A DNA stretch of 64,000 nt, from assembly GCA_016125085.1 (NCBI GenBank), contig WGMM01000015.1, forward strand, positions 1 through 64,000. Reading direction: 5' to 3'. Position numbers and translations under genes: made by a program. Positions 1-11,866 of this stretch are shown piece after piece. Positions within the stretch are counted from its first letter, which is position 1. Each line of letters starts with the position of its first letter. This stretch comes from a bacterium. GTDB taxonomy: Bacteria > Planctomycetota > Planctomycetia > Isosphaerales > Isosphaeraceae. The notes beneath the pieces were generated by a model that saw only the letters and a program-made list of their open reading frames with translations, ran no database searches and was not told the DNA's origin.

Positions 1-86
1 GCGATGATGGCGATGACGACGAGCAGCTCGATCAGCGTGAAGCCACGCCTTGGAGTCTCGGAATATTCTGTAGAATGCGAATTCAC
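1..86 (-). CDS. Prepilin-type N-terminus, DUF1559-family exported protein (5' part only)
   Basis: The 28 codons present give a short polar leader and then GFTLIELLVVIAII, the class III (type IV prepilin / pseudopilin) signal with cleavage expected after the Gly of RRG|FTLIELL. In Planctomycetota this signature usually starts DUF1559 proteins, which occur in large paralogous families; the rest of the gene lies outside the window so the family is an inference. I chose a GTG start at 84-86 because GAGG lies about 8 bases upstream and no ATG is available. It probably acts as a membrane-anchored pseudopilin-like surface protein processed by a prepilin peptidase. The gene following it on the same strand, upstream at 108-317, is a small lipoprotein. 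Confidence 0.8.
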   Translation of the reverse strand, partial: MNSHSTEYSETPRRGFTLIELLVVIAII

Positions 87-107
87 TTGGTACCTCGGGG
101 TTCGGGA

Positions 108-317
108 TCACTTCTTCTTCGAGATATTCTTGGCCGCGTCTTCGGCCTTGCCTGCGGCTTCACCCGCTTTTTCGACGAAATCGATCGGCGTAGCGAGCGT
201 GCCGGACTTTCTCTGATCCGGATTGCCGCCGCAACCGATCAGGTTCACAATGAGCGCGCTACCGACGGCAAAATTCACGATAGACCTTACGTAGACCCTA
301 CGATTGGGGGGGATCAT
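108..317 (-). CDS. Small lipoprotein (69 aa)
   Basis: The product starts MIPPNRRVYVRS, has a hydrophobic stretch (about residues 14-27) ending in a lipobox-like LIGC, then a short polar tail rich in Ala, Glu and Lys (EKAGEAAGKAEDAAKN) that would form an amphipathic helix. Predicted to be exported by Sec, lipidated at the Cys and held at the outer or cytoplasmic membrane. A longer reading frame begins further upstream (401), but its first 28 residues have no signal-peptide character, so the internal ATG at 315-317 is preferred. A perfect TATAAT hexamer reads toward the gene at 388-393, about 70 bases from the start; its -35 region is poor. Small lipoproteins of this sort often sit next to DUF1559 genes in planctomycetes. 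No function can be assigned. Confidence 0.6.
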   Translation of the reverse strand: MIPPNRRVYVRSIVNFAVGSALIVNLIGCGGNPDQRKSGTLATPIDFVEKAGEAAGKAEDAAKNISKKK

Positions 318-822
318 TGCGGAGTTCCGGGTTTTTCGAAGCGGGTGATTGTGGATGTTCGCCAGAGCGATGTCTGGAAACGTCGGGATTATAATGTGCA
401 TGTTCGAGAAACGGAAACGAAATCCTCAAAACCATTTATCCCTCGCGCCGCTGGTCTTCCGGAATATGCGCCGGTGCTTATGGAAGGAAGTCGAGCGATT
501 CGGGTAACGTGCGTCAACATATTGCCCTTAAAATGCTTGCGACGTTTCGGGCGTCGTGTCGAATCGGCTGGAGAGCACGACGGAAGGCATATGGTCTTTC
601 TAAGGCCTCACGGTGGTTCCGTATCGGCCTGGGAATTGGATTTCGGCCCCCTTTCGGATCAGCCGAAGTTCTTCTACAATGGTCGTACCGACGGTTCGAC
701 CAGAACCGTCGACCGCCCTCAAGTCCCTCACCCCTCCTCAAATTCAGGCCCGGTGCTTGATCGGCAACGACAAAGTACGGAAACTCTCATCGAACCGAAT
801 CTGCCGACTCCCGGCGAGTGAC
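318..822. other. 505-base intergenic region between divergent genes
   Basis: It separates the leftward small lipoprotein gene from the rightward SGNH-like gene. I see one -10-like TATAAT on the minus strand (388-393). Open frames run through the region on both strands but show no recognisable protein, no plausible ribosome-binding site and no family resemblance, so I call no gene. It may contain promoters for both directions and a long 5' leader. Confidence 0.5.
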
Positions 823-2150
823 ATGCTCATGATGATATCCAGATTTCGAAGACACCTGCTGCGGGCATGCTTTGTACTGTCGCTCGCTGTCACGATGAAT
901 TGGCTCTCGCAACCCGCAAAGGCCCAGATTCCTCTGCCACCTGGCCTCGATCGCCCGGAAGACGGCGACATGATCGCCTGGATCGGCGATACGTTCGTGG
1001 AACGTGAGCCGGCTTACGGCTATCTCGAAACCTGGCTGATGACACGGTTCCCCAACCGCTCGATACGCATGCGAAACCTCGGCTGGTCCGCCGATGTGGT
1101 CACGTGCGAATCGCGGGCCCGCTTCGGCTCGCCCAAAGACGGTTTCGAACACCTGATGAACACGCTCGAAGTGGTCAAGCCCTCAGTCGTCGTATTGCAA
1201 TATGGAGCCAACGACAGTCAGTCCGGGGCTGCCGGTCTCGAGAAATTCAAGGCCGATTACCGCACGCTGGTCAATACGATCCGCGCGAAATTCAAGCCGA
1301 GGAAAATCATACTGGCGTCTCCCGTGACACCGCTTTCGTTCGATGGCCCCTGGGGCAATTCCGAATCCCGCCGCAAAGATCTCGCGCTTTATGACGACGC
1401 CGTGACGAAGCTGGCCGAAGAACTGACGGCCGATTACCTGGATTTTTCGCCCATCGCGAAACTCGGTACGAAATCGCCCGAAGAGCTGAGACCGATGCTG
1501 CCGCTGATTTCCGATAACGGCATCAATTATGCCAATACGGGATACTGGGCCTTGATGAATCAGGCCGACAGGCTGGTTTCCGGCGATACGGGCGGGGCGA
1601 CTCTCAAGTTCCGCCTCACGCAGGATAAGGATTCCGCCGTGATCGTGCCTTCGAGCAGAAATGCGATCGCATTCGAATTCGCGATGAAAAAAGACGCGAA
1701 CGATGGTCAGTTCGAAATCCGCCGCGTGCAACTGCCAGCCCCTGTCGGGCCCAGCGAAATCGGGGATGACCGTCAGCGCACCGCACCTGGCTGGTCGTTT
1801 CAATTCACGGGGCTGCCTGAAGGGAAATATCGGCTCGTTTTCGACGGCAAACCGGCCGCGATCGCTTCCGCCAAAGCGTGGGCCGAGGGCATCACGATCG
1901 GCGACGATCCCGACTCGGCCCGAGTCGAACGGATCCGTCAGGCCGTGATACGCAAGAACGAGCTGTTCTTCCATCGCTGGCGGCCCCAGAACGAGACCTA
2001 TCTTCTGGGCTTTCGAAAACACGAACAAGGCAACAACGCCGTCGAGATTCCCCAATTCGATCCTCTGATCGTGAAACTCGAAAAAGAAATCGACGAACTC
2101 AAGAAGCCCCCGGTGCATAAAGTGCAAATCGTGCGGGAGATCGAAGGCAA

Positions 2151-2154
<4 letters not shown>
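823..2154 (+). CDS. Exported SGNH/GDSL-hydrolase-like protein with substituted catalytic positions
   Basis: 443 residues. The start at 823 (second and third ATGs at 829 and 832) puts a basic N-terminus and hydrophobic core before an AKA-Q cleavage site, i.e. a Sec signal peptide. The fold signatures of SGNH hydrolases are visible: block I IGDTF at about residues 54-58, block III YGAND at 127-131, and a block V-like DNGIN at 231-235. However the nucleophile Ser of GDS is Thr57 and the position of the block V His is Asn235. In the planctomycete subfamily that accompanies heme-binding proteins the first Ser is often not conserved, from memory. The last part (residues 300-440) is a separate beta-rich and helical extension ending in a Glu/Lys-rich helix. 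The stop codon overlaps the next start (ATGA), so the two are translationally coupled. A carbohydrate-binding or weak esterase role are both possible. Confidence 0.75.
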
Positions 2155-5603
<3,449 letters not shown>

Positions 5604-5627
5604 AGATCAGCATTGAGGCAACCTGAG

Positions 5628-6515
5628 TTGCATCCGATCTTTCTGGCAGCCATAGCGATTCTGAGTCTTTCGGTCGCCGCCCCGGTGGCCAGGGCTCAGA
5701 ATTTACACGAGATTCCATCCGATCTGACCGTCCCGCCGGCTACCGACGAAAAACCGGCGGCCGGCAGACGGGTCAAAATTCAATTGCCGGAATTCTCCGG
5801 TTCGTCACTGTTTCATGTGTTGTATTTGCCGCCAGGATGGTCATCAGGCAAAAAATATCCAGTGATCGTCGAATATCCCGGCAACGGAGGATTTTCGAAT
5901 CGGCTTGGTGACAAAAGCACTGGTCGAGTCGAAGATTGTGAGCTCGGATACGGAATCAGCGGTGGCCTTGATTTTATTTGGGTTTGCTTGCCGTTCGTCG
6001 ATCAGGTTTCGAAATCGCATGCACTTCAGTGGTGGGGCGATGCCGACGCCACTGCGGCCTACTGCCGAGGTGCCGTCCGGCAAATTTGCGAAGAATTCGG
6101 CGGTGACCGGGACCGCCTGGTCCTCACAGGCTTCTCCCGAGGCGCAATTGCGACGAGCTATATCGGCCTGCGGGACGAGGAGACGGCGAAGCTCTGGCGT
6201 GTCATCATCGCGCACAGTCATTTCGATGGAGTTCGGAGATGGGATTATCCAGGCAGTGACTCCGATTCGGCGCGCAACCGTCTGGCAAGGCTTAAGGGCC
6301 GGCCGCTCTACGTTTCGCACGAATCTTCCGTCGAAGAAACACGGAAATTCCTCGAATCTGCCGGTATCGTGGCAAGTCATCACCCCCTGCCCTGGCCGAA
6401 TCATTCGGCCGATTGGGTTCTGAAGGACGTTCCCGAACGGGCCGAATTGCGCAGGTGGCTGGCGGAATCGCTCCGGCGAACCGAACTCGAAGCCGGAAAT
6501 TCCGCGAGCCGCTGA
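5628..6515 (+). CDS. Exported alpha/beta hydrolase (poly(3-hydroxybutyrate) depolymerase / esterase-like)
   Basis: 295 residues. Two TTG codons can start it (5613 and 5628); I prefer 5628 because GAGG sits 9 bases upstream and the protein then begins directly with a signal peptide ending ARAQN. The nucleophile elbow is GFSRGA with Ser170, and a plausible catalytic His lies in the C-terminal PNHSADW. The fold is that of PHB-depolymerase-like or Esterase_D-like secreted hydrolases. It is the third member of the block with the SGNH-like and heme-binding proteins and so may act on the same external polymer or acylated sugar. Substrate unknown. The unusual TTG start suggests modest expression. Confidence 0.8.
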   Translation: MHPIFLAAIAILSLSVAAPVARAQNLHEIPSDLTVPPATDEKPAAGRRVKIQLPEFSGSSLFHVLYLPPGWSSGKKYPVIVEYPGNGGFSNRLGDKSTGRVEDCELGYGISGGLDFIWVCLPFVDQVSKSHALQWWGDADATAAYCRGAVRQICEEFGGDRDRLVLTGFSRGAIATSYIGLRDEETAKLWRVIIAHSHFDGVRRWDYPGSDSDSARNRLARLKGRPLYVSHESSVEETRKFLESAGIVASHHPLPWPNHSADWVLKDVPERAELRRWLAESLRRTELEAGNSASR

Positions 6516-6518
6516 CGT

Positions 6519-6535
6519 TTCCGGTCGTACCGGAA
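6519..6535 (+). terminator. Short hairpin directly after the hydrolase stop codon
   Basis: Perfect 7-bp stem TTCCGGT / ACCGGAA around a CGT loop, starting four bases after the stop codon. No U-tract follows, so it could be a weak terminator or an mRNA 3'-end stabiliser. Confidence 0.3.
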
Positions 6536-6756
6536 CCCAATGGATTCCATTGACCGCCAGGGCCTCTTCCGGTCAGAATGTTCCGAACGGAACACCGGGC
6601 CGGACGGATACGGCTATCCCCATTCGGCATTCGAAACTCGGTTGATGTCGGATCCGCGAAACGTGTTTCGAATGTCATCGACGTAGTTCTCGGAATACAA
6701 TTCCGAAAACACCGTAATCGGACCGAAGCCACATTCGCTCAGGCAGGCATGCAACC

Positions 6757-7887
6757 ATGAACCGGACGGTCACGTACGAATCGAACGCCATGCAGCCTGC
6801 CGCCAGGAATGGCGAACTCGTGCCTGCTCCGGCGATCTGCCTCGAACCGTTCGAGATCGGTTCCGTGCCGATACCTTCACGCTTCTTTTTCGCTCCGATG
6901 GCCGGCTACAGCAGCCTTGCGCTGCGGCTGGCCCTGCGTGAACTGGGGGGCATGGGGCTGGCGACGACTGAACTCGTGAATGCCCGCAGTCTCATCGAAA
7001 AACGCCAAAAAGCCTTCGAACTGGCCGAAACCTCCGCTGAAGAACAGCCGGTCGCCATTCAGATCTACGGCCACGTGGCCTGGGAAATGATCGATGCGGC
7101 GAAGATGTGCGTCGACCTTGGGGCCTCGATCATCGACATCAACATGGGCTGCCCGGTCAAAAAGATCGTAAAATCGGGCGGCGGCTCGGCCCTGTTGTGC
7201 GATGTCGACAACGCCGGTTCACTTGTCGAAGCTGTCGTTCAGGCTGTGAGTGTACCGGTCACCGTCAAAATGCGACTCGGCTGGGACGACGCCACCCCCA
7301 CCGCGCCCGAATTGACCCGCCGGTTCGAATCGATCGGCGTGGCTGCCGTGATCATTCACGGGCGGACGCGTGAACAGAGCTTCATGGGCACAGTGAACCT
7401 GCCCGGCATCGCCAGCGTGGTAGCCGCGGCGGAGAAGATTCCGATTGTGGGCAACGGCGACGTTCGCACGCTGTTCGACGCCGAACGCATGTTCCGCGAG
7501 ACCGGCTGCTCGGCCGTTTCGATCGGCCGGGGGGCTTTGGGAAATCCGTTTCTGTTCCGTGAGCTGGATCTCTGGGCGAAAACGGGCGATCCAGGGCCAG
7601 CCCCCGGGTTCTCCGAGCGGGTCGACCTGATGGACCGGCATTTTCATTATCTGGTGAAACTTCGTGGCGAACGCACGGCCTGCACGCAATTTCGCAAGAC
7701 ACTGGCCTGGTATCAGCACGCGATCCGGGCGCCGAAGGCACTTTACCATCAGCTCATCAACCTGCCGAGCGTAGCCCGGTTCGACGAAACGATCGCCGAA
7801 ATGCGAAAATCGGGCCCGACCGGCCCTCTCCCGAGCCACTTCGAGCCGAAAATCCCGACTCCGAAGGGGCCGATCGATAAGTGGTAA
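6757..7887 (+). CDS. dusB: tRNA-dihydrouridine synthase (DusB/NifR3 type)
   Basis: 376 residues, a TIM-barrel flavoenzyme that reduces uridine to dihydrouridine in the tRNA D-loop with FMN and NADPH. Visible family motifs are FFAPMAGYSS near residue 45, QIYGH, the NMGCPVKKI motif with the catalytic Cys (about residue 131), KMRLGWDD, and the FMN-phosphate-binding GNGDV and IGRGALGNPFLF. The length fits DusB. The first ATG at 6757 is used; a second in-frame ATG at 6790 lacks a Shine-Dalgarno sequence. The N-terminal 25 residues are an extension over the usual family start. It stands alone, separated by 240 bases from the upstream hydrolase and 343 bases from the next gene. The dusB assignment among Dus subgroups is by overall resemblance. 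Confidence 0.92.
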   Translation: MNRTVTYESNAMQPAARNGELVPAPAICLEPFEIGSVPIPSRFFFAPMAGYSSLALRLALRELGGMGLATTELVNARSLIEKRQKAFELAETSAEEQPVAIQIYGHVAWEMIDAAKMCVDLGASIIDINMGCPVKKIVKSGGGSALLCDVDNAGSLVEAVVQAVSVPVTVKMRLGWDDATPTAPELTRRFESIGVAAVIIHGRTREQSFMGTVNLPGIASVVAAAEKIPIVGNGDVRTLFDAERMFRETGCSAVSIGRGALGNPFLFRELDLWAKTGDPGPAPGFSERVDLMDRHFHYLVKLRGERTACTQFRKTLAWYQHAIRAPKALYHQLINLPSVARFDETIAEMRKSGPTGPLPSHFEPKIPTPKGPIDKW

Positions 7888-8230
7888 TTGGCCTGATCGA
7901 GTTGTTTCATCGACAGCGTATCTGGTGTTCGAAATCGTAATCGCTTGCGCTGATCGTTCCTGAAACTTCTGCGATGAGATCGCATTCGTTGATGATGTGC
8001 AACTTTCTGGGATTATTGTGCCAACAAATGCAAATTATAGCCATTAAGATTCGAAATCCTGGAGAATGGTATGATCGCTCGGGCTCATGGAGGAATCCAG
8101 GATCCGTATTCCGATTTTTTTTGTTGGACTGATAACCGGAGCGGGACATAATACGATCAGGAATCGCTCGTCGATCGATCATGCCCCACCGCCTTCGAAT
8201 TTCCTCAGCCACCTTCAGGAGAACTCACAC
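7888..8230. other. 343-base intergenic region upstream of the Gfo/Idh/MocA gene
   Basis: Unusually AT-rich for this window around 7970-8050. A TATGAT hexamer near 8069-8074 could be a -10 element. Partly complementary ATCCTGG and CCAGGAT stretches lie about 35 bases apart near 8057 and 8097. No gene or RNA family is recognisable. Confidence 0.4.
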
Positions 8231-9517
8231 ATGACCCCTAAACGCCGTCATTTTCTGGGAACGGGGCTGGCCGGTCTTGCATTGGCTGGTCGTTCGAGTG
8301 CGAGCGTTTCGGCGAACGAAAAGGTGCGCATCGGGGTGATCGGGGTCCGTGGGCGCGGGGCCGATCTGGTGAAGTCGTTCGCCTCGCACGAGGGCTTCGA
8401 AGTCGCCGTGATCGCCGACGCCGATTCGAACGTCTACGGCAAGGCACAAAAGAATCTCGATGCGCTCGGCAAGAGCGAGGCGAAGATCGAAAACGACTTC
8501 CGTAAGATTCTTGACGACAAGTCGATCGACGCCATCGCGATCGCTGCGCCCGACCACTGGCACGCCCTGATGACCGTCATGGGATGTCAAGCGGGCAAGC
8601 ATGTCTATTGCGAAAAGCCGGCCAGCCATAACATGGTGGAAGGCCGCCGGATGGTCGAAGCTGCCCGCAAATACAAGCGGGTCGTGCAGGTCGGTACGCA
8701 GCGGCGCAGCTCTCCGAGCGTGAAGGAAGCCGTCGAACTGGTCCGTTCCGGGGCCGTCGGCAAGGTCGGCATGGCCCGGTCGTGGATTCACCAGATTCGG
8801 CCCAATATCGGCCACGGCAAGCCGGGGGATGTTCCGGCGGGTGTCGATTACGCCCTTTGGCAGGGGCCTGCGCCTGATCGGCCGTTTCATGAGAACCGGT
8901 TTCATTACAACTGGCACTGGTTCTGGAACTGGGGCACGGGCGAGCTGGGCAACAACGGCATTCACGGCGTGGACGTCGCCCGCTGGGGCCTGGGAGTCGA
9001 TGCCCCGTCGCATGTGGCGTCCGCGGGCGGCAAGTACGTGTTCGACGACGATCAGGAAGTGCCGGATACGCAGATCGTCACCTGGGAATTCCCGGAAAAA
9101 TGCGTGATTCAGTGGGAGCACCGGATGTGGTCGAAGCACCCGACGGAAGGCTCCAGCTTCGGCATCGCGTGGTACGGCGACAAAGGCACGCTGCTGTACA
9201 CCGATAAGGGCTGGAAGATTGAGGATCTCGACCCGAAGGCCCCGCCCGTGGCGAAGAGCGAAGGACTAGCGGCCGACGGCATGAAAGCCCACGTGCAGAA
9301 CTTCCTCGATTGCATCCGTGGCGGCGGCAAGCCCAACGCGGACGTGGAAATCGGCCACCTTTCGACGCGGCTTTGCCATCTGGGCAATATTGCGCACCGG
9401 ACGGGCAAGCGTTTGGCGTTCGATGCGTCTAAAGAAACCTTCCCCGGCGATGCGGACGCGAACGCCCTGCTGGCACGCGAGTATTCGAGCCGATTCTCGA
9501 TGCCGGCCCAGGTCTGA
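8231..9517 (+). CDS. Tat-exported Gfo/Idh/MocA-family oxidoreductase
   Basis: 428 residues. Starts at the ATG preceded by AGGAG 8 bases away. The N-terminus is a twin-arginine signal (KRRHFLGTGLAGLALAG) typical of planctomycete members, followed by a Rossmann NAD(P)-binding domain (IGVIGVRGRG, about residues 35-44) and the conserved CEKPASHN motif with the catalytic Lys. The second half is the alpha/beta GFO_IDH_MocA_C domain with the WHWFWNWGTGELGNNGIHGVD stretch, including the His of the active site. Such proteins oxidise or epimerise sugars and cyclitols and here would fold in the cytoplasm with bound cofactor before export. The gene stands 58 bases ahead of the succinylamino-acid operon but has no obvious biochemical link to it. 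Confidence 0.92.
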   Translation: MTPKRRHFLGTGLAGLALAGRSSASVSANEKVRIGVIGVRGRGADLVKSFASHEGFEVAVIADADSNVYGKAQKNLDALGKSEAKIENDFRKILDDKSIDAIAIAAPDHWHALMTVMGCQAGKHVYCEKPASHNMVEGRRMVEAARKYKRVVQVGTQRRSSPSVKEAVELVRSGAVGKVGMARSWIHQIRPNIGHGKPGDVPAGVDYALWQGPAPDRPFHENRFHYNWHWFWNWGTGELGNNGIHGVDVARWGLGVDAPSHVASAGGKYVFDDDQEVPDTQIVTWEFPEKCVIQWEHRMWSKHPTEGSSFGIAWYGDKGTLLYTDKGWKIEDLDPKAPPVAKSEGLAADGMKAHVQNFLDCIRGGGKPNADVEIGHLSTRLCHLGNIAHRTGKRLAFDASKETFPGDADANALLAREYSSRFSMPAQV

Positions 9518-9575
9518 TCGATTTTCTCCTTGTGCGGATGGTAAGATCGGACGAGTCCAGCAGGAGCGGCTCGTC

Positions 9576-10700
9576 ATGAAGATCGTCCGTATCGAACTGA
9601 AGCGTGTGCGATTGCCGCTGGTCCGGCCGTTCCGGACCAGCTCGGCTTATCGTACGCATATCGAACATATTCTGGTGCGTTCGTTTGACGAAACTGGCGC
9701 AGAAGGCTGGGGCGAGATCGCCACGGCCGTCGACCCGTTCTACAACGCCGAAACGACCGACACCGCCTGGCACATCGCCCACGATTTTCTTGCCCCTCTG
9801 GTTCTGGGTAAGGAGTTCGGAACGCCGGACGAATTTCGCGCACTTTACGGCAAAGTCAAGGGGAACCGTTTCGCCAGGGCGGGTATGGAAATGGCGGTCT
9901 GGGACTTGGTCGGAAAAGTCCTGGGAAGATCGCTCGCCGACATGCTCGGCGGTTCGCGGAGTCAGGTCGAAGTCGGCGTAAGTCTTGGTATCGAAAAAGA
10001 GATCGAAGTTCTGCTCGACCAGGTTGAACGCTATGTGAACGAAGGATACCGGAGAGTGAAGCTCAAGATCGCTCCTGGCTGGGACATTGAACCCGTGCGG
10101 GCCGTTCGTGAACGCTTTCCGAACGTACCGCTCCAGGTCGACGCCAATTCGGCCTATCGCCTTACTGATGCCGGTCATCTGGCGAAGCTGGACGAATTCG
10201 GGCTACTCCTGATCGAACAGCCGCTTGCCGAAGACGACATTGTCGATCATGCCGAACTTCAGAAGCGTGTGAACACGCCCGTTTGCCTGGACGAAAGCCT
10301 TCATCACGCTGACGATGTGCGAAAGGCGATCGATCTGAATGCGTGCCGTGTCGTGAACATCAAAGTGAGCCGGGTGGGCGGTTTGTGCGAGACGTTGAAA
10401 ATCCATGACCTGTGCAGGTCGCGCGGAATGCCGGTCTGGTGCGGTGGCATGCACGAATTCGGCCTGGGCCGAGCGGCGAATCTGGCTGTGGCGTCTCTGG
10501 CGGGCTTCACTCTGCCGGGGGATACATCGGCTTCGGACAAGTATTGGAAGCAGGATATCATCGAACCGGCGATCACGGTTACGAACGGCCTAGCTGATGT
10601 TCCCACCGGGCCTGGGTTGGGCGTGAATCTCGAACCGGATCGGATTGAATCGCATCTTGTTCGATCGGCAGCCCTTACGACATCAGGCGTATCTGCATGA
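9576..10700 (+). CDS. N-succinylamino acid racemase / o-succinylbenzoate synthase (enolase superfamily)
   Basis: 374 residues. Start ATG with GGAG about 9 bases upstream. The fold is the muconate-lactonizing subgroup: capping domain, then the barrel with acid/base lysines K162 and K164 (KLK), metal ligands D189 (VDANS), E214 (IEQP) and D239 (LDES), and opposite-face K263 (NIKVSR). The C-terminal GGMHEFGLGRA and GFTLPGDTSASD blocks are hallmarks of the NSAR/OSBS group (MenC type 2). These enzymes interconvert N-succinyl-L- and D-amino acids by 1,1-proton transfer and often also make o-succinylbenzoate for menaquinone. No other men gene is visible here, and the next two genes are an M20 amidohydrolase and a GNAT acyltransferase, each overlapping by 4 bases. 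That context matches the racemisation role. Confidence 0.88.
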   Translation: MKIVRIELKRVRLPLVRPFRTSSAYRTHIEHILVRSFDETGAEGWGEIATAVDPFYNAETTDTAWHIAHDFLAPLVLGKEFGTPDEFRALYGKVKGNRFARAGMEMAVWDLVGKVLGRSLADMLGGSRSQVEVGVSLGIEKEIEVLLDQVERYVNEGYRRVKLKIAPGWDIEPVRAVRERFPNVPLQVDANSAYRLTDAGHLAKLDEFGLLLIEQPLAEDDIVDHAELQKRVNTPVCLDESLHHADDVRKAIDLNACRVVNIKVSRVGGLCETLKIHDLCRSRGMPVWCGGMHEFGLGRAANLAVASLAGFTLPGDTSASDKYWKQDIIEPAITVTNGLADVPTGPGLGVNLEPDRIESHLVRSAALTTSGVSA

Positions 10701-11866
10701 ATTCTCTCGAACGGCTGTATGCGGAATTGAGCGGGCGTCTGGACAGATTCGTTGCGGCCCTGAAAACGCTCGTGGAGATGGAGTCGCCGAGCCGCGACAA
10801 GCCGGCGCTCGATCGTGTCGCCGATCACCTGGCTCAGGAATGGTCGTCTGCCGGCTTGAGTGTCACTCGCATCGCGAACGCTCAGGGCGGAGATCACTTA
10901 AGGATCGATTGGCCTCTTCCTGACGATTCGGCCGCGAAACCCTGGCTCGTCCTCGGCCATTTCGACACTGTCTGGGCCAGTGGAACTCTGGAAAAGATGC
11001 CGTTTCGCCGTGATGGTGACCAGCTTTTCGGGCCTGGCACGTATGACATGAAAGCCAGTCTGGCGATGGCGCTTGAAGTCGTAAAAACCATGAATGACAT
11101 TGGCTTGCAGCCGAGTCGGCCGGTGCGGTTCCTGTGGACGAGCGATGAAGAGATCGGCAGCTCGTCATCACGCCAGTTGATCGAAGCGAACGCGCGGGAA
11201 TCGTTCGCTGCGCTCGTTCCCGAAGCGCCACTGGCAGGCGGTGCATTGAAAACGGCAAGGAAAGGCGTAGGGGCCTACAGGCTGGAAGTGATGGGCCGGG
11301 CGGCACATGCGGGGGTGGAACCTGAGAAGGGCCGAAGCGCGATCGTCGAGCTGGCTCATCAGATTCTCGCCGTCGGCGAACAGGCCCGGCCCGAGTTGGG
11401 AACGACGCTCAACGTGGGCAAGATCGGCGGCGGTTCGGCGAATAACGTCGTTCCGGAGCTGGCCTGGGCCGAAATCGATGCCCGGGTCGCGATTCTGTCC
11501 GAAGCCGAAGCGCTGGACGGCCGGCTGAGATCGCTCAGGCCGATAACACCTGACACCACGTTCGTTTTGTCAGGTGGCTTGAACCGTCCACCCATGGAAC
11601 GTACGGCAGGCACATGCAGGTTGTTCGAAACTGCCCGGGCGATCGCTGCTTCTTTAGGTTACGACCTGAGCGAAGGTGCCACCGGGGGTGGTTCCGACGG
11701 TAATTTCACTTCGGCGGCCGGGTGTCCGACTCTGGATGGCCTGGGGCTGGAGGGAGCAGGAGCCCATGCCTCTCACGAACATGTGGACTTGACCAGTTGG
11801 CCATTTCGGGCGACTCTTCTGGCAGGCCTTTTGATGAGCGAGCCGGAACTGGGGGAAAGGCGATGA
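10697..11866 (+). CDS. M20-family metallopeptidase, predicted N-succinyl-amino-acid desuccinylase
   Basis: 389 residues, overlapping the racemase stop by ATGA. Resembles the glutamate carboxypeptidase/ArgE branch of M20. Metal-site motifs are GHFDTVW (His and the following Asp), GPGTYDMKAS (bridging Asp), TSDEEIGS (general-base Glu and metal Glu) and the C-terminal EGAGAHASHEH with the last metal His. The dimerisation (lid) domain begins near RKGVGAYRLEVMGRAAHAG. Members hydrolyse amide bonds of N-acyl amino acids or C-terminal glutamates using two zinc ions in the cytoplasm; there is no signal peptide. Between a racemase and a GNAT gene it is best read as the stereospecific N-succinyl-L-amino acid hydrolase of the D-to-L amino acid pathway. 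Specificity is inferred from context only. Confidence 0.85.
   Translation: MNSLERLYAELSGRLDRFVAALKTLVEMESPSRDKPALDRVADHLAQEWSSAGLSVTRIANAQGGDHLRIDWPLPDDSAAKPWLVLGHFDTVWASGTLEKMPFRRDGDQLFGPGTYDMKASLAMALEVVKTMNDIGLQPSRPVRFLWTSDEEIGSSSSRQLIEANARESFAALVPEAPLAGGALKTARKGVGAYRLEVMGRAAHAGVEPEKGRSAIVELAHQILAVGEQARPELGTTLNVGKIGGGSANNVVPELAWAEIDARVAILSEAEALDGRLRSLRPITPDTTFVLSGGLNRPPMERTAGTCRLFETARAIAASLGYDLSEGATGGGSDGNFTSAAGCPTLDGLGLEGAGAHASHEHVDLTSWPFRATLLAGLLMSEPELGERR

Noticed and set aside
1183..2127. Open frame of 314 codons antisense to the SGNH-like gene
   Set aside because: The plus-strand gene has a signal peptide and SGNH motifs; the antisense frame has no recognisable protein. Such frames arise from the third-position GC bias.
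9576..10700. Interpretation of this enolase as menaquinone MenC
   Set aside because: The family can be both, but adjacent M20 and GNAT genes and lack of men genes favour N-succinylamino acid racemase; kept as the alternative.
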